A DNA stretch of 64,000 nt from Macrosoma leucophasiata (Eukaryota; Arthropoda; Insecta; Lepidoptera; Hedylidae). The position numbers and the translations under genes were made by a program. The stretch spans positions 8,308,001 through 8,372,000 of the forward strand of contig JAWQUS010000017.1 in the NCBI GenBank assembly GCA_036365455.1, given 5' to 3'. This document shows positions 46,486 to 59,300 of the stretch, one piece after another; the stretch's first letter is position 1, and every line of letters starts with the position of its first letter. A model generated the notes under the pieces. The model was not told the origin of the DNA, did not search any database, and worked only from the letters and a program-made list of their open reading frames with translations.

Positions 46486-47780
46486 TCAAACTATAAATAT
46501 CTCAACCTATCAACAATTTACTAGTTTATCATCAATCTACCAGTATTCCAGTTGGGCGGTCTATCAGTACGCCAGAATTCTAACAATTATATTGTACCTA
46601 TCCTAATATTCATCCATACGTTTTTGACTCCGTCCCATATAATCCGAATATCAAATACAAACAAAAAAATATTTAGAGTTTTCTTTAAAGATTTTTAAGT
46701 TTTAAGTGCAGTAAGTATGTACATAAAGTGTAAAATATAACAGACATTATTAATAAATGAAAATTAGAATAAAGTTAAGTTGACATCCAATTTTTCAATA
46801 TCATCTTTCCAAAAATTTAGTAAAAGAAATTTTAAATCTCGCACCTCTTGTCGCTAAGTACCAAGTAGATGACAGTTTTTGTATGGGCTACTTGGTACCA
46901 CCCCCTCCGTCCCTCGCGTCGCACGCCCCGCACGATTGCTCTGACATTACACGTTCGTTGGATGACTGTATTTAATTAACACGTTCGTTTTCTTTAGACT
47001 GTGGTACAAGTATGTTGTTACTGTTACCCACTGATTTTCACAAAACAAAATACATAATAAATAATGAAAGCCGATAGATAATATATATTAAGTAATTTAT
47101 TGTTGAAGACTATGGTAATTAGCAATTTTTTTTAATATTTGGAAAGAGCCACTGACAAAACCTCTTCTTACATCAGTCGCCAGAACAGATTAAAAAATAT
47201 ATCCAGTAATCACAGAAGCTGTATTTGGAGAACATTATGTAAGTAGTTATTCAAATGACCGAGTTAATGTTTCACATAAATCACCACGAGTGTAATTAAG
47301 TTAAAAATAATGCCATTTCACTCACAAAAAGCATACAAGTGTGGAGGTCGAATATTTGCATAAAAAAACGGAAAAAGTACTTCAATTGACCGTCACACAG
47401 CTCACGCGTAGTTCCTATTCCTAGCCACGCAGTATTGTAACTTTAAGAATAAAATGCAAGTAGAAGTGTAAGCTTTAAGGTCAAAAGATGGGCGATAACA
47501 CGGCGACACCGAAGCCAGGCTGTTAAAATTATAAATCCTGTAATCTGACCACACCTAGTAGTCATGTTACATGCGAACTTATAAAACAGGGTGATCTTTA
47601 TTACATTTTTATGTTAGTAAAGTAAGGCATGCATTATTCGTTGAAGGTGAGCTTTAGCATATTGCATATTGCATCCTGTAAACACCTACACAAAATAGTT
47701 GCGTTATATTTTCATCGCTTGATGCATGAAGCTATTTATCGTAATGTTAATAAAGGAGTTTTACATTCATTATCACTTCA
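46486..47780. other. No recognisable gene
   Basis: AT-rich sequence. A short inverted repeat (agtaccaagtag / ctacttggtacc) lies at about 46857-46900. Confidence 0.4.
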
Positions 47781-47784
47781 GCCA

Positions 47785-48060
47785 AAAGACGTCCCATACC
47801 TACTAATTAAAAGTTCTGCCCACAACAATGTTGTGTGTCATTAAAGGAGAATATGCTATAATCGCCACTCTTGGCATACGGATTGGCGATATTTCACAGT
47901 AACGGCAATTTTATCGCGGGATGCTGTTGCCCATCCCGCGTACTTAACTATTTATTGCCGCTTATTGGAATTGTTTTAACGCCATTGTTCGTTTAACTGC
48001 CTGTAAAGCGGTAGAATTATCCTCCACTTGGCAGCGGTGTGGTCATCACGTACCAACGCC
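47785..48060 (+). repeat. Family F copy
   Basis: cccacaacaatgttgtgtgt, then gaatatgctataatcgccac and attatcctccacttggcagc. It has an internal segment absent from 35808-35960. Confidence 0.55.
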
Positions 48061-49740
48061 AGAGTTTTATATTATTAAGAAAGGAAGAAAGAAAGAAAAT
48101 ATTTTGATTTCGAATAGATCTTTACAGATACTTTCAAAACGTCAAGAAATCATAAATTACCTAGAGTGAATAACCATTACATATAGTAAAAGCAAAAACA
48201 AGTATTAAAATTAGAATTTAAAGTACTTAGTTAAAACATAATAATCCCAAAGTTTTCAATTCCTTCGATGATGATAAATGAAGAAAAAGAAAAACTTATT
48301 CGTCAATATAAAAGTTAAGTCAAGTTAAAATATTCTCCATACACACAGCAGCCTTCACTATTGAGCACCAAGCTAAAAGAAATACTATAGTAGCTATCTA
48401 TTGATTCAAACAACAGCATCTATTGACACTAACATGATGGAAGTAACAAACAATATTATGTTAAGATATTATCTACACAAAAACCAGAGACTTAAGTTGT
48501 TTTGCCTCTCTGACAAAAATTATTGACAGACACCTAACAATCTATCTTACCGGTACTACACGATAAACTGTATCATTTTTCAAATTATGCAACAGGCATC
48601 ATCAGTGATTAGATTATAATTATTTATCAGATCAAGATTATTTATTTCATTTACATACTCTATGTCTACTCAAATGAAAAAAAAATCTGTGGTAGACAAG
48701 CAGACCTTTAGAACCTACCTTGTTTCGAATCCTGATATAAATTTAATAAACACGCTTTTAACCTAGAAAATGATTGATAAGCAAAAGAAAAATTAATTAC
48801 TTAATTAAATTAAAACGAAACAAACAGCTCTATTTAATTACTTTCATGCTCACATGTTTGAGATTCCTAGGCTTAATTAATTTGACGAAGGCTTTATCAG
48901 TGAACTTAATTAGGCAAATTAAACGCAACACACGTAAAATAAATAACTCTTTTATACCTTCAACACATGCATAGGTACTTCATTATACTTACTTTGACTG
49001 ATATTCTGGTAATAGTTAACGATGGATAACCTTATACTAACATTGCAATATATTCTTTATTACAAACATACAAAGTGTCCATATGTGTATGTATGTCCTG
49101 GTAGACTTATAGGTAGCTTCAAATTAAAACTCAGTAACTTTGAGTTAGTTCGCGAAAATGTACACTTTGAATTATTAAACTACAAACACAAGTGAACATA
49201 CCAGCCACAAGTATTCTCTAGTGGCTTGTAGTTCCAGCGAACGTTTGCATTTTGAAATTAAATATTGTCTTACAAGTGTATACGCTATTTAAAAATGCCA
49301 TTTGTTTCACACTGATGATAAGACGATGTCTATAGACAATTTCTGGTTGATCAAAAGTATAAGGATCATAATTACGACCTCGTACATAACGACACTGCGA
49401 AGTATTGTATTGAAATTACTTGTATTGAAAGTAATATAAGTCTTGTATTGAATCTTGAAAAGGAAACAGACAAACAGTGCAAAAAAATATATTATGCATA
49501 AAATGAATTTTCATTAAATTCACCAATCAAAGTAGAGCTAAGTACAGGTGTTAATCTAAAAAGCATATATAGTCAGAATGAAAACATTTGCTAGGTTATC
49601 ATATTTCAACTATATAAATCATGCTGTATATAATCTATAGATCGGTTTTTGAACGGACAAGACGACGGAATCAGATAAGACGAACGTTGCTATATGAGTA
49701 AAAAGTGGTTCAAGTTTACTGTGTCTTTGTATATTGTTAC
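48061..49740. other. No recognisable gene; decayed SINE-A
   Basis: AT-rich. A weak SINE-A remnant lies at about 48430-48570 (cacaaaaaccagagacttaa). No exon motif except a candidate just after this interval. Confidence 0.35.
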
Positions 49741-49742
49741 AG

Positions 49743-49781
49743 TGACAACGCGTTCAATCCCAATTTTGTTCCTAAATTCGG
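49743..49781 (+). other. Candidate small upstream exon of the ankyrin gene
   Basis: A good acceptor (tattgttacag) and donor (TTCGG|gtaaga) frame 39 nt that are open in a phase (1 to 1) compatible with the exon at 50349. It has no homology support. Confidence 0.22.
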
Positions 49782-50348
49782 GTAAGACTTACAAAGTATA
49801 GATTCTCAACATCAGATAGTATTTTTTATTGCACTGTAATTACATTCAAACACGTCTTACAAATATGGTTCATATTCATGTGATATATTTACATAACACA
49901 TTATGAAAATATGCGGCGTCGTTAAATTACCAACTTTAGGTATATTTTTACTACTAAGCTTTCAAGCAACTTATATAACTACTATTTTTGTTCATGGTGT
50001 TCTTAGAAACGCTGAATATAGCAATCTCGACGTATTGCGATCTATCTAAACCTCACAAACCTAGGACATAAACTAAATAATGGTTTGTCACATGTCTGGG
50101 CCCTCTGTTATGAGTTCAAATAAAAATATTAATTTATTTCAAGTTCCATTGCGGATAAACTATAAATAATATGTTGAGATATTTATTTTAGGGATTAATA
50201 AAGTAGGTATATCAGTTAACACTAGTTTTGATGTTATATCGTAACAGTGCTGCCGCCTCAAGTGTGCATTTTGCGGTATTGTATCTATTGTTTTAACTAT
50301 TGGATTCATCAGATAGACTAAATAATAATAATGAATGATCACGCGCAG

Positions 50349-53300
50349 TACTAGGTGTAGTAACAGCGGCACAGCTACGTCATTGGGCCCGCAGTGGAGC
50401 TGAAAACAGGCTGGAACGCGCGATTCTCGCTGGCCAGGGCCATCGTCTTCTGGCAGAGGCCGAGGCTCTTCCCCTGTCACGATACCTCACCAAGCTTATC
50501 TACAAGTGTGACGCTCTACATGCCGCTGTCGAGAAAGGGTCACTGCTGGAACTCCAGGTATTGCTGGTAATTGTACCCGTTTATCTAAAATCTCGGTTCC
50601 TTTCATGTAACAAAGGGTTTTCTATTCAAAATTGAGCATACTCTGGCTTCATGCGTGTTGGATGATTCAGAAGAAAGATCAATAATTAATGTTCAGAGCT
50701 CCCACTTTGACCGTCCGTGACGCCGAGCTTCAACTTATGTCCTTGTAATATGTTATACATTCATGGTCAATACTGAAGAGCACTGGACTCTTACCAGTGA
50801 AAATACTGAATCTTGGCCTCGATTTATTGCTTACATAACTGCACGCCTGCATTTTCGATATCGTGTCTACCTACTTTTTACCTAGAAATGTGTTATCTAT
50901 ATCAATCCTCTCACCTCTAGTCCTGCTTAAGTATCTTACTGCCATAAAGATATTGAGACAATAAATTAATTAAAATACTAAATTAAGCAGATGAAACCGA
51001 CATCATTCCTTATGATCTTCTTCTATCTATACATAAGTCTTGCGTCGCGTCTGCCTTACTGTTCGCGATATCATCCTTTGAGTGTATGAAAATCTGACGC
51101 AATGGTCTTTACCACTGAACTGATTTTCATGCGGTTTTCACCAATAGATAGAGTGATTCTTGAGGATAGTTGTATATATTTTGTTAATGGTTTGTGTAAA
51201 TTAGTGGGAATTTAACACAGAAGTCTGCATTTACATAATTAATTTATATCTATCTCTTAAGGATAGCTTAAAATAGACCCTAGAGAATAGAAATTATATC
51301 AGTCTGTTGAATTTTCTTGCTAAAAAAAACTTGCGCAGTATCATTCTGTAATTATATTTCAGGAACTATTGGACACTGATTACAATCGAAACAAATACGT
51401 CACATGTTGCGACGAAGCTGGAGTGGGATTGTTGCACAAAGCAGTATACTACGATTACATGGAAATCGTTGATTGGCTCGTCAAGAATTATCCACAACTC
51501 GTTCATCAAAAGGACTCCGTAAGTAACAGCTTCCTCTCGCTGTCTGATCATTACTGAAGATAGACTGGCGAAACCATAGTTGTAGTATTGTACAATAAAT
51601 CTCTTAATGAAATTTTACTTAATCAAAATGGCAATTGTGTTCAATCGGTGTGACGGAGCTCGCGGACGTAGGCATTACGCTTTACCTAATCTACTTACCA
51701 CTAAATGGTAGTGTTTAGCGCTAATGTTGAGCTGTTGGTAATGTACGGCCCAGTAATTTATCGCACAGAGGTATAACAAGATAGAGTGGCAACGCATCGA
51801 CATTGAAATCTCTGTTTTTTATACAGATGTTTATGGACTGGATGTCTATGGAATTACCATCAATGTGAACTGTATGCTTGTTTGCCAGTTTATGACATTA
51901 AAAACTATTAAAATGATTATAATCATTTAAATGAAGTTTTTTTAGGCGATTCCCTAGGTTCGTTCTACTTAAACAATATGAATAGTTGTCCTTCTAGGAT
52001 ATTCCATTTCCCTCTGGGAATTAAGAACATCCCTGATTATTAATATACAAATGTTACATAATGACCTTATAAGGGTATAGAAATGATCATGAAAACTTTT
52101 AATGCACGACTCTATTGAACAGTGTTTATCTTCCAAGCAAACCCTTGTTAACCCTGCACTACAACGCAACCAAGATACAAGTTGTCTCATTAATCAGTAA
52201 AACTGGGGTGGCGCCGGTGGTCCTATTGACATCGGTCGTCAAAACAAACCTTTATTCAAGAAGGTCACACGACAAGGCGACGGGGTAGATCGAAAACCCA
52301 TTGAATAATATTAAGCAATCACAATAGTGCCATCGCTCGTCAAAAAAATGAGAAAGTGCGCACGGAAATGCACTTCATAGTGACGTAGTAAGTTTGTTCA
52401 AAACCATATTACCAATTGTAGCGAGGAGGAAAACATGGTAGAGAATATCTTGAACAATAACATCCATCATCTGGGTTTTGATAAGGAAAGGCACATGGAC
52501 CTCCAAACCATTCAACGTTGATTGTGATTGTTGTAATAACATTCAGCCCCTTTACATAATCGTAAAGAATGAGATTATAGTCATGGCAGTCATGGTTATC
52601 TTGAGCAGTAACATCTTGAGTCGTGCCGTTCTGTAAGGGTCCGGCTGCCTCGTTGGCTCATTACATTCCTGGGGCGTAAGACTAGAAGAAAGAAAAAGGT
52701 ATTGAGCCTGTGGTCTAAGACAGATGTTTGCGAGATTTCTCGCCAGCCAGATCTGTGGAGGGGGCTCCAGGGGCCCTGCTGATAAACGCCACCTCGACTG
52801 ACTATATGGCTAGTTCGACGCTGGCAACATCTAAATGGTGGCATGGTTTTATGATCAAAATAAAGTATTTTGTCCCGGAAGAGCGCACGATCCTTTTATA
52901 CACGGTGGCAAAGTGAATAATCATCAAGACGAGATTGCTCAAGATTATGGAGAGGAAACAGAGATGCAATCTTCCTTCCTTCTCATCAATCCTTTCAGTG
53001 CAATAACTTTTTCAGACCAGCCAATTTTGACCAGAAAAAAGCAATTCAATAAAAATGGGTAGTGTAATCTTTTTTTGTCAGGAAGAAGCAATGGGAGCAA
53101 AACACAAGCATACATTGCTTAAGGTACCAAGAAGTCTTGTTCCGGCACTGGTCATGAAAACAAAGTATTGTACAGGAAGGACGCACGGCCCTGCACTACA
53201 CGGCGGCGTGCCGCGACGAGGCGGCGGCGGCGGCGCTGCTGCAGCGCGCGGGCGCGGCGCGGGGCGCGCGGGACGCGGCGGGCCGCACGCTGGCCCACTA

Positions 53301-56300
53301 CCGCGCGGAACGCACTCTGCTCGCGTTGCCCGCGCCCGCCGACATGCCCGCTCGCCCCAACGGGAACGCTCCCGGTGAGTACGCCGCTTTACAGTTTTTT
53401 GGTGTTGTTGGTTATTTTTTAAGTTGTTTACATTTCTTTACTACTCTAACGGAATTAAATTGTAGGCGTGGAGGCTTATTTAAGAATATTATTTCTTTAC
53501 AATAAAAATTATCCGTAACTATTTCAGATTTACAACGCAAGTTTAAATTTTTTAATGGATATAAATAATAATTATTTTTATAGTTATTTTGACGGGTTAA
53601 GAATAGGTACCTACTTAGTTATTCTAAATAGATGATGCGTATTGCGTCCCTATTTTTTTTTTGGTTTATTTAATCATTAAATTTTAAAAGGAAACTTCTG
53701 TGTGATCGTCTTGTAAAGTGTTTAAAGTTATTTAAAAGGTACGCTTGTTCTAAAAAAATCTTATCTGGCTCTGTACGTATATAATATTTATTATTAATTA
53801 ACTAATGAATATTTATAATTATGATGCTACGATAATTTTGGTTGACTGGTAGATATTGCGTCTTGATGCGCAAAAAGATGTATAATGCATTACATCTTTT
53901 TGTGCATCTAAGTTAATAACATAAATAAAAATTAATACAACTTTAAAATTAACTTAAATACACAATATTACGCATAATATACAATGATATATTTGGACTA
54001 GTTATACCTACTCAATACTTCAGTACTTATTTCGATGTTTTAATTAAAATCTATAATATACTCAATCGTTTAAAAAGTAATACGGAGTCGTAGAGCTTCT
54101 ACGCTCTACGACTCATATAAACGTAGGCCGTAAAAGCTCTACGATATTGCGTCGCAGAGACCTGCTATGGCCTACGATAAGAACCCAATCATGAAGTAGT
54201 AGGTATGCGATGATGTTTTCTCAGTGTCATCACTACAAAATATCACTACATATTATAAAGTCCCCTTATTCCTTCCCTATATCTCTGTCTGTATGTATGC
54301 GCTAATCTCAGATAGTTGTGACGGGATTTTGTTCCTCTGAAATGTTGGAAAGAGGATTTTCTGAGGAAGGTTTATATCTATAATAAGTTCTACCAGTGCA
54401 AAGCCGGGGCGGGTCGCAAGTGTTGTGTAAAATAAAGTCGCTTCTCGCTTATAGCGGTTTTCACAGTTATATTGCTTAAGGTCTAACTTAAAAATTGGTG
54501 CATGTTTCATCTTAATTGGCCGCACAGAACAAGAGAAACAATCTTTTTTTTTTCTATACATATAATAAAACTGGTAGGATAAACTTGAGAGGAGGAGGAC
54601 CTTCTTTTCAATACTCAACCCCTAGAGGGTTAAAATAGGGGTAAAAAGTGTGTATAGAAGTCGAGTCATTTTTGTACCGATTATATACAGAACTATATTT
54701 ATCTTATCTTATCTTATTGTGGGGCCAACTGTTACACTGGGACACTTCGACCCATTGGGATCTTTTGTGTTCAACCCCAAGACCCTATATACTATCATCC
54801 GTGGTCCCTTTAAATATATCTGAAATGTATTTAATGGTGTCCCTTATGTATAGCACCTTATAATCACCCGGTGTAGGATATGCCACCCCGAGGATCTTCA
54901 TACGCTTACCAGCAAGGCGCATTGAACTTCAAACCTATTAGTAAATAGCACATATAAATAATAGGTGGTATATAATTACAATTAAATCTTTATTATTTTA
55001 TACTTTTCAGTTTTGAAGTCGGTTTTTCTTAACGTAGTTATATTTATTTAATACTTTTTAGTTTATTGCTGCATTGTCAATTAGATTAATGTTCACATCT
55101 GTTAAATTTGAAAAATCTGACTCTTTTAGCTTCGTGACAATTAGATACTTAATTTAAATTGTTTAGGTGTGTCGATACAAAATTACTACATGACTCAAAA
55201 TCAATGAAAAACTTTATCCACGAAGGAGTAAATATGCTGTGTTGTGTCGTCGATGAGTAAATGTGTCATTATCACTTGTTGTCATCTTGTTGTCATGCGC
55301 ATTAGGACTATCTAGGACGTCAGTGGATTCAACGCGCTATAGGACAACTCGCCATCTATTCTTATTCCTTTAGTCTGAGGTGAAAGTAAGTAAAAAAATG
55401 CTCATAAAATAAAAACTAATGGGCCTGTCTGAATCAAATTTTTATGGGACCAATTCGAAACTATTCCGCATCAAACAAAAAAAGAATTAAGTAAATCGGT
55501 CCAGAAATCTCGGCGAAATTCGCGTACATACATAAAAAATATATATATATATATATACCGGCCGAATCGAGAACCTTCTCGTTTTTTGAACTCGGTTAAA
55601 AACATTCAAAAGTTCTCATAAATTTTTGTAACAAACAAGGCAGACTAGATAATATAGTGTCCATTTGGTTATTACATAAAGCAGTGGCGTGTTGTTAAAG
55701 GCTTGGCTTTCGTAGGTGGGGTGGTAATATTGCGTGGTCATGAATATTTATTTTTATGGTAGCCTTTCCATCGGACCGATGGCGCACCTATAATGTACCA
55801 ATCCAAAAATAGCCTGGCTTTTAAGTAATCAGTTTGGTTTATTTTTCAAAAGAAATCGTTGCTTAGGTATAGGTTAGGATCCCGCTGTAGAATTATTTCG
55901 ATTATCGAGATATGCTGCAAACCTATTATTTACGCATATTTATGATCTAGAGAACATATTATTATATCCACTAGATAGCCTATCAAAAAATGGCCGCGAG
56001 TATTTATTTTTAATTTATTTTTAAGATTTTGTTTTGACTTGAATTTTTAATAAACTATCGTCCATATATTAAGCCTGCAAAATCACGGCTGCCGTTGCGT
56101 ACTTGGCCGCCCCTATATATGTACGTTCCACCCCGATACATGTTTACGTTCATAACGGACATTTATTATTTATATATTAAATTAAAGCTAGTTGTTTTTC
56201 TCATTGTTTTGATATATGGGTGCCAAATTAAATATGGCAGCAATTTTAATAATGGTTGCTGCCTGTTAAATATAAAATAAATAAATAAAAAATACTAGTG

Positions 56301-59300
56301 GCCATATTTTGATAGGCAGGTATCAGATGGGACACGTTGCCTATCAGATGGTATAGGGTAATATATATTGTCTAGATCCTAAACATGCGTAAAAATTAGG
56401 TTTGCATTTTCTCGATGAACGAAATAATTCAGCAGCGGGATCCTAGCCTACTCCCGAAAGGGACTGTAAATCCTTTATCGGAGATCTAAACACCTAATGA
56501 CGCTTATTTCTTATCGTTCAAGCGAACTGTTTTCGGTGTTCGAAAAGTTCGTATTATGCTAATCTCGATAACGACTCCGCTTCACAACACGCGAACTTGT
56601 TGATTCGCAGCAAACACTTGAGTTTTACAACGATTTGGTGTGTAAGAGAATTTTGTTGGCCGTTACTTTAGGCCTAGTTTGTTTTATTTACGAAATTACG
56701 CTTTAGTACTGGAATGTAACTTGGAAGTCGCGCTTTAATGTGTTCTGGTTTACGATGTTATTTATGTTAAAACATCAATTAAAAACAAAATATCTCTGTG
56801 GTTTATGAATTATTTTTTTATGTACCGTACCAATAAAATCGACATAACTTAATTTAATTTAATAAATCTCAATTTTTTAATGCAATGAAGGTGGCAAGCT
56901 AGCATGCAGCTCACATTGATGAAATTATGACTGCGACCCACACAGACCAGAGGTCAAAATGCAGATGCGTTGCCACCTCTGAGACCTTAGTTGTTATGTC
57001 TCTGTGATAAGTTATTACGGGGCCATACATTACCACCTAACCGGAACACGATAGTGATGAACATCACAATTTGCCGGCAAATGGATTAGGTAATACGATG
57101 GTATGTACGCCCTCGATCTAATACAATGGAACTCTACCACCAGTAAATACTACAGTTTCGTAACCTTTGTTATTCCCATTAAATTAGCAAGCAATAAAAC
57201 AGTCAACAAAACATGCCATTCGAATCGTCAATGACCCAGGAATCACCGATAGACTCGAAGATCTGAGTCTGCGCAGAGACATCGGATGTCTGTGCAATTT
57301 TTACCGCCTTTACAATGGTGAGTGCTCTGATGAACTGTTCGATCTGATGCCATCATCTACATTCCTATATTGCACCACCCGCCGAAGAGAGAAGTTCCAC
57401 CCGCACAGATTGGACGTGCTCAACGGTCCGATTCGCGCGTTCATTTCTGCCCAGAACATGCAAATTGTGGAACGAACTTCCCTCTGAGGTGTTAATAGGG
57501 GGTTCTTCAAAACTGACGTCAAAAGAGTCCTTCAGAGCTGGCAGCACGTGGGCAACTCCCCTGGTGTTGCAAATGTTGATTGGCGATGGTAACCACTTTC
57601 CATCAGGTGACCCGTCTGCTTGTCTGTCAATCCTTTGACATAAAATAAAGTCTATGGATATTATGATAATGCAAGCTTAGGAAACACAGAAATCTGAGTC
57701 TGCCGAAAAAAATCGATTACGAGACATACTTTGATAACTTGGTCATTGAAAAACGAGTCCTCCGTTCATCTCGGCTTATACATGAGCCGCGATAAAACAT
57801 TACGCCTGCCTACTGTTACTGCGAATTAGTTTATCCTTATATATTACTAGCTGTTGCCGGCAGCTTCGCCCGCATGGATGTCGTTTAAAAAGTAGCCTAT
57901 GTTCTTTCTCAAAGTCAACTCTATCTCTGTAGCAAATTTCATTAAAATCGGTTCAGTCGTTTGGACGTAAAAAGGTAACTGACAGACAGAAAGACAGACC
58001 GAGTTACTTTCGCATTTATAGTATTAAGAAGAAATTATTGCAAAACATATTTTTTAATAAATTATCTTGTAGGCGATTCTTTTGAAAATCAAAAAATATC
58101 TTAAAGATTAAAAAGCGACATATACAGCTTATAGGCATAGCAGTTAGATTTTTTCAAAACTCCAAACGATTTAAAATTACCCTGGTATTGGACACAAGTG
58201 ACTGTGACAGACAGACAGGCAGCCAGACAGACGCGTGAGTGATCAATATCGATAGCGATTTCGTTTTTCCTTTTAACGCAGGGAATCCAAGAAGCCGACT
58301 GACATCATGAGACAAACAGGTCAACAAAGTGCTTTTTAGAAACGTCCTTTTTAAAGACACCGAACCCTAATAGTAACTCTAGCTAACACCAAAAAAACTA
58401 TATCAAAAATTCAAACACAGAAACTAATTCAAATTCAGGCCGTCTATCGCTAGAATAGGTAATATAGAAATATCCCTCAATAGTCCATACCTAATGAATG
58501 TCCTACATGACACACGTGGGCCAGGTGGGAATCGATCGGTCGAAACATTAAACATTAAAATTGTCTGTCCGCTCTTCACTATACTTATATACCTGAAAGG
58601 CCTTGACCCTTTCAATAGTACATATCTATTGCTGAGTCAGTACCTACATTATGAACATCATCGTTGAATAAGTAAACAAAATTGTTTTCGGAATTGTGAT
58701 GCGACGCCTTTAAGTTGGTATCATACTGGTTAAAAAAAGATATTGGGTACTTGGTTCTGCACGTGACTTTGTCTCCATAGATCTCAGACTATTGTAATTC
58801 ATTTAGGCTTCATACGCATTATGCGGTTAGCCGCAATGCGTGTAGCCTCAATGCGGCTAGCCGTACGGCTGACCGCGGGATGCGGTTGTGAATGCGGCTA
58901 GCCGGATCACGGGCAGCCGCCTTCGCAACCGCAAGGTGCGGTTAAAGAACCGTTGCGATTTGCGGTCATATCGATCCATTTCAAAGATGGACGTGGACGA
59001 ATTTGCAGCTATTTACTACATTTACACACTTTACGCAAAGAAGAAAAAACAAAGAAAGAAGTACTGGGTGCATCCTTATTTGCAAGCACGAGATCAGAGC
59101 AAGCATTTTACAATAGTTTTCGAAGAACTAAAAAAATATGAAGATAAGTTCACTCAATGGCGGGCAGCCGCAGACTGAACCGCACAGTGCGTGTAGCAAC
59201 CGTCCGAGTGGCCGCAGCTCTCGGAGCGACCGGAGCGGTCTGCGGGTAGCGCATAGTAATATTAGTAATGAATATTACGTACATAATTGCGCATAGTGCG

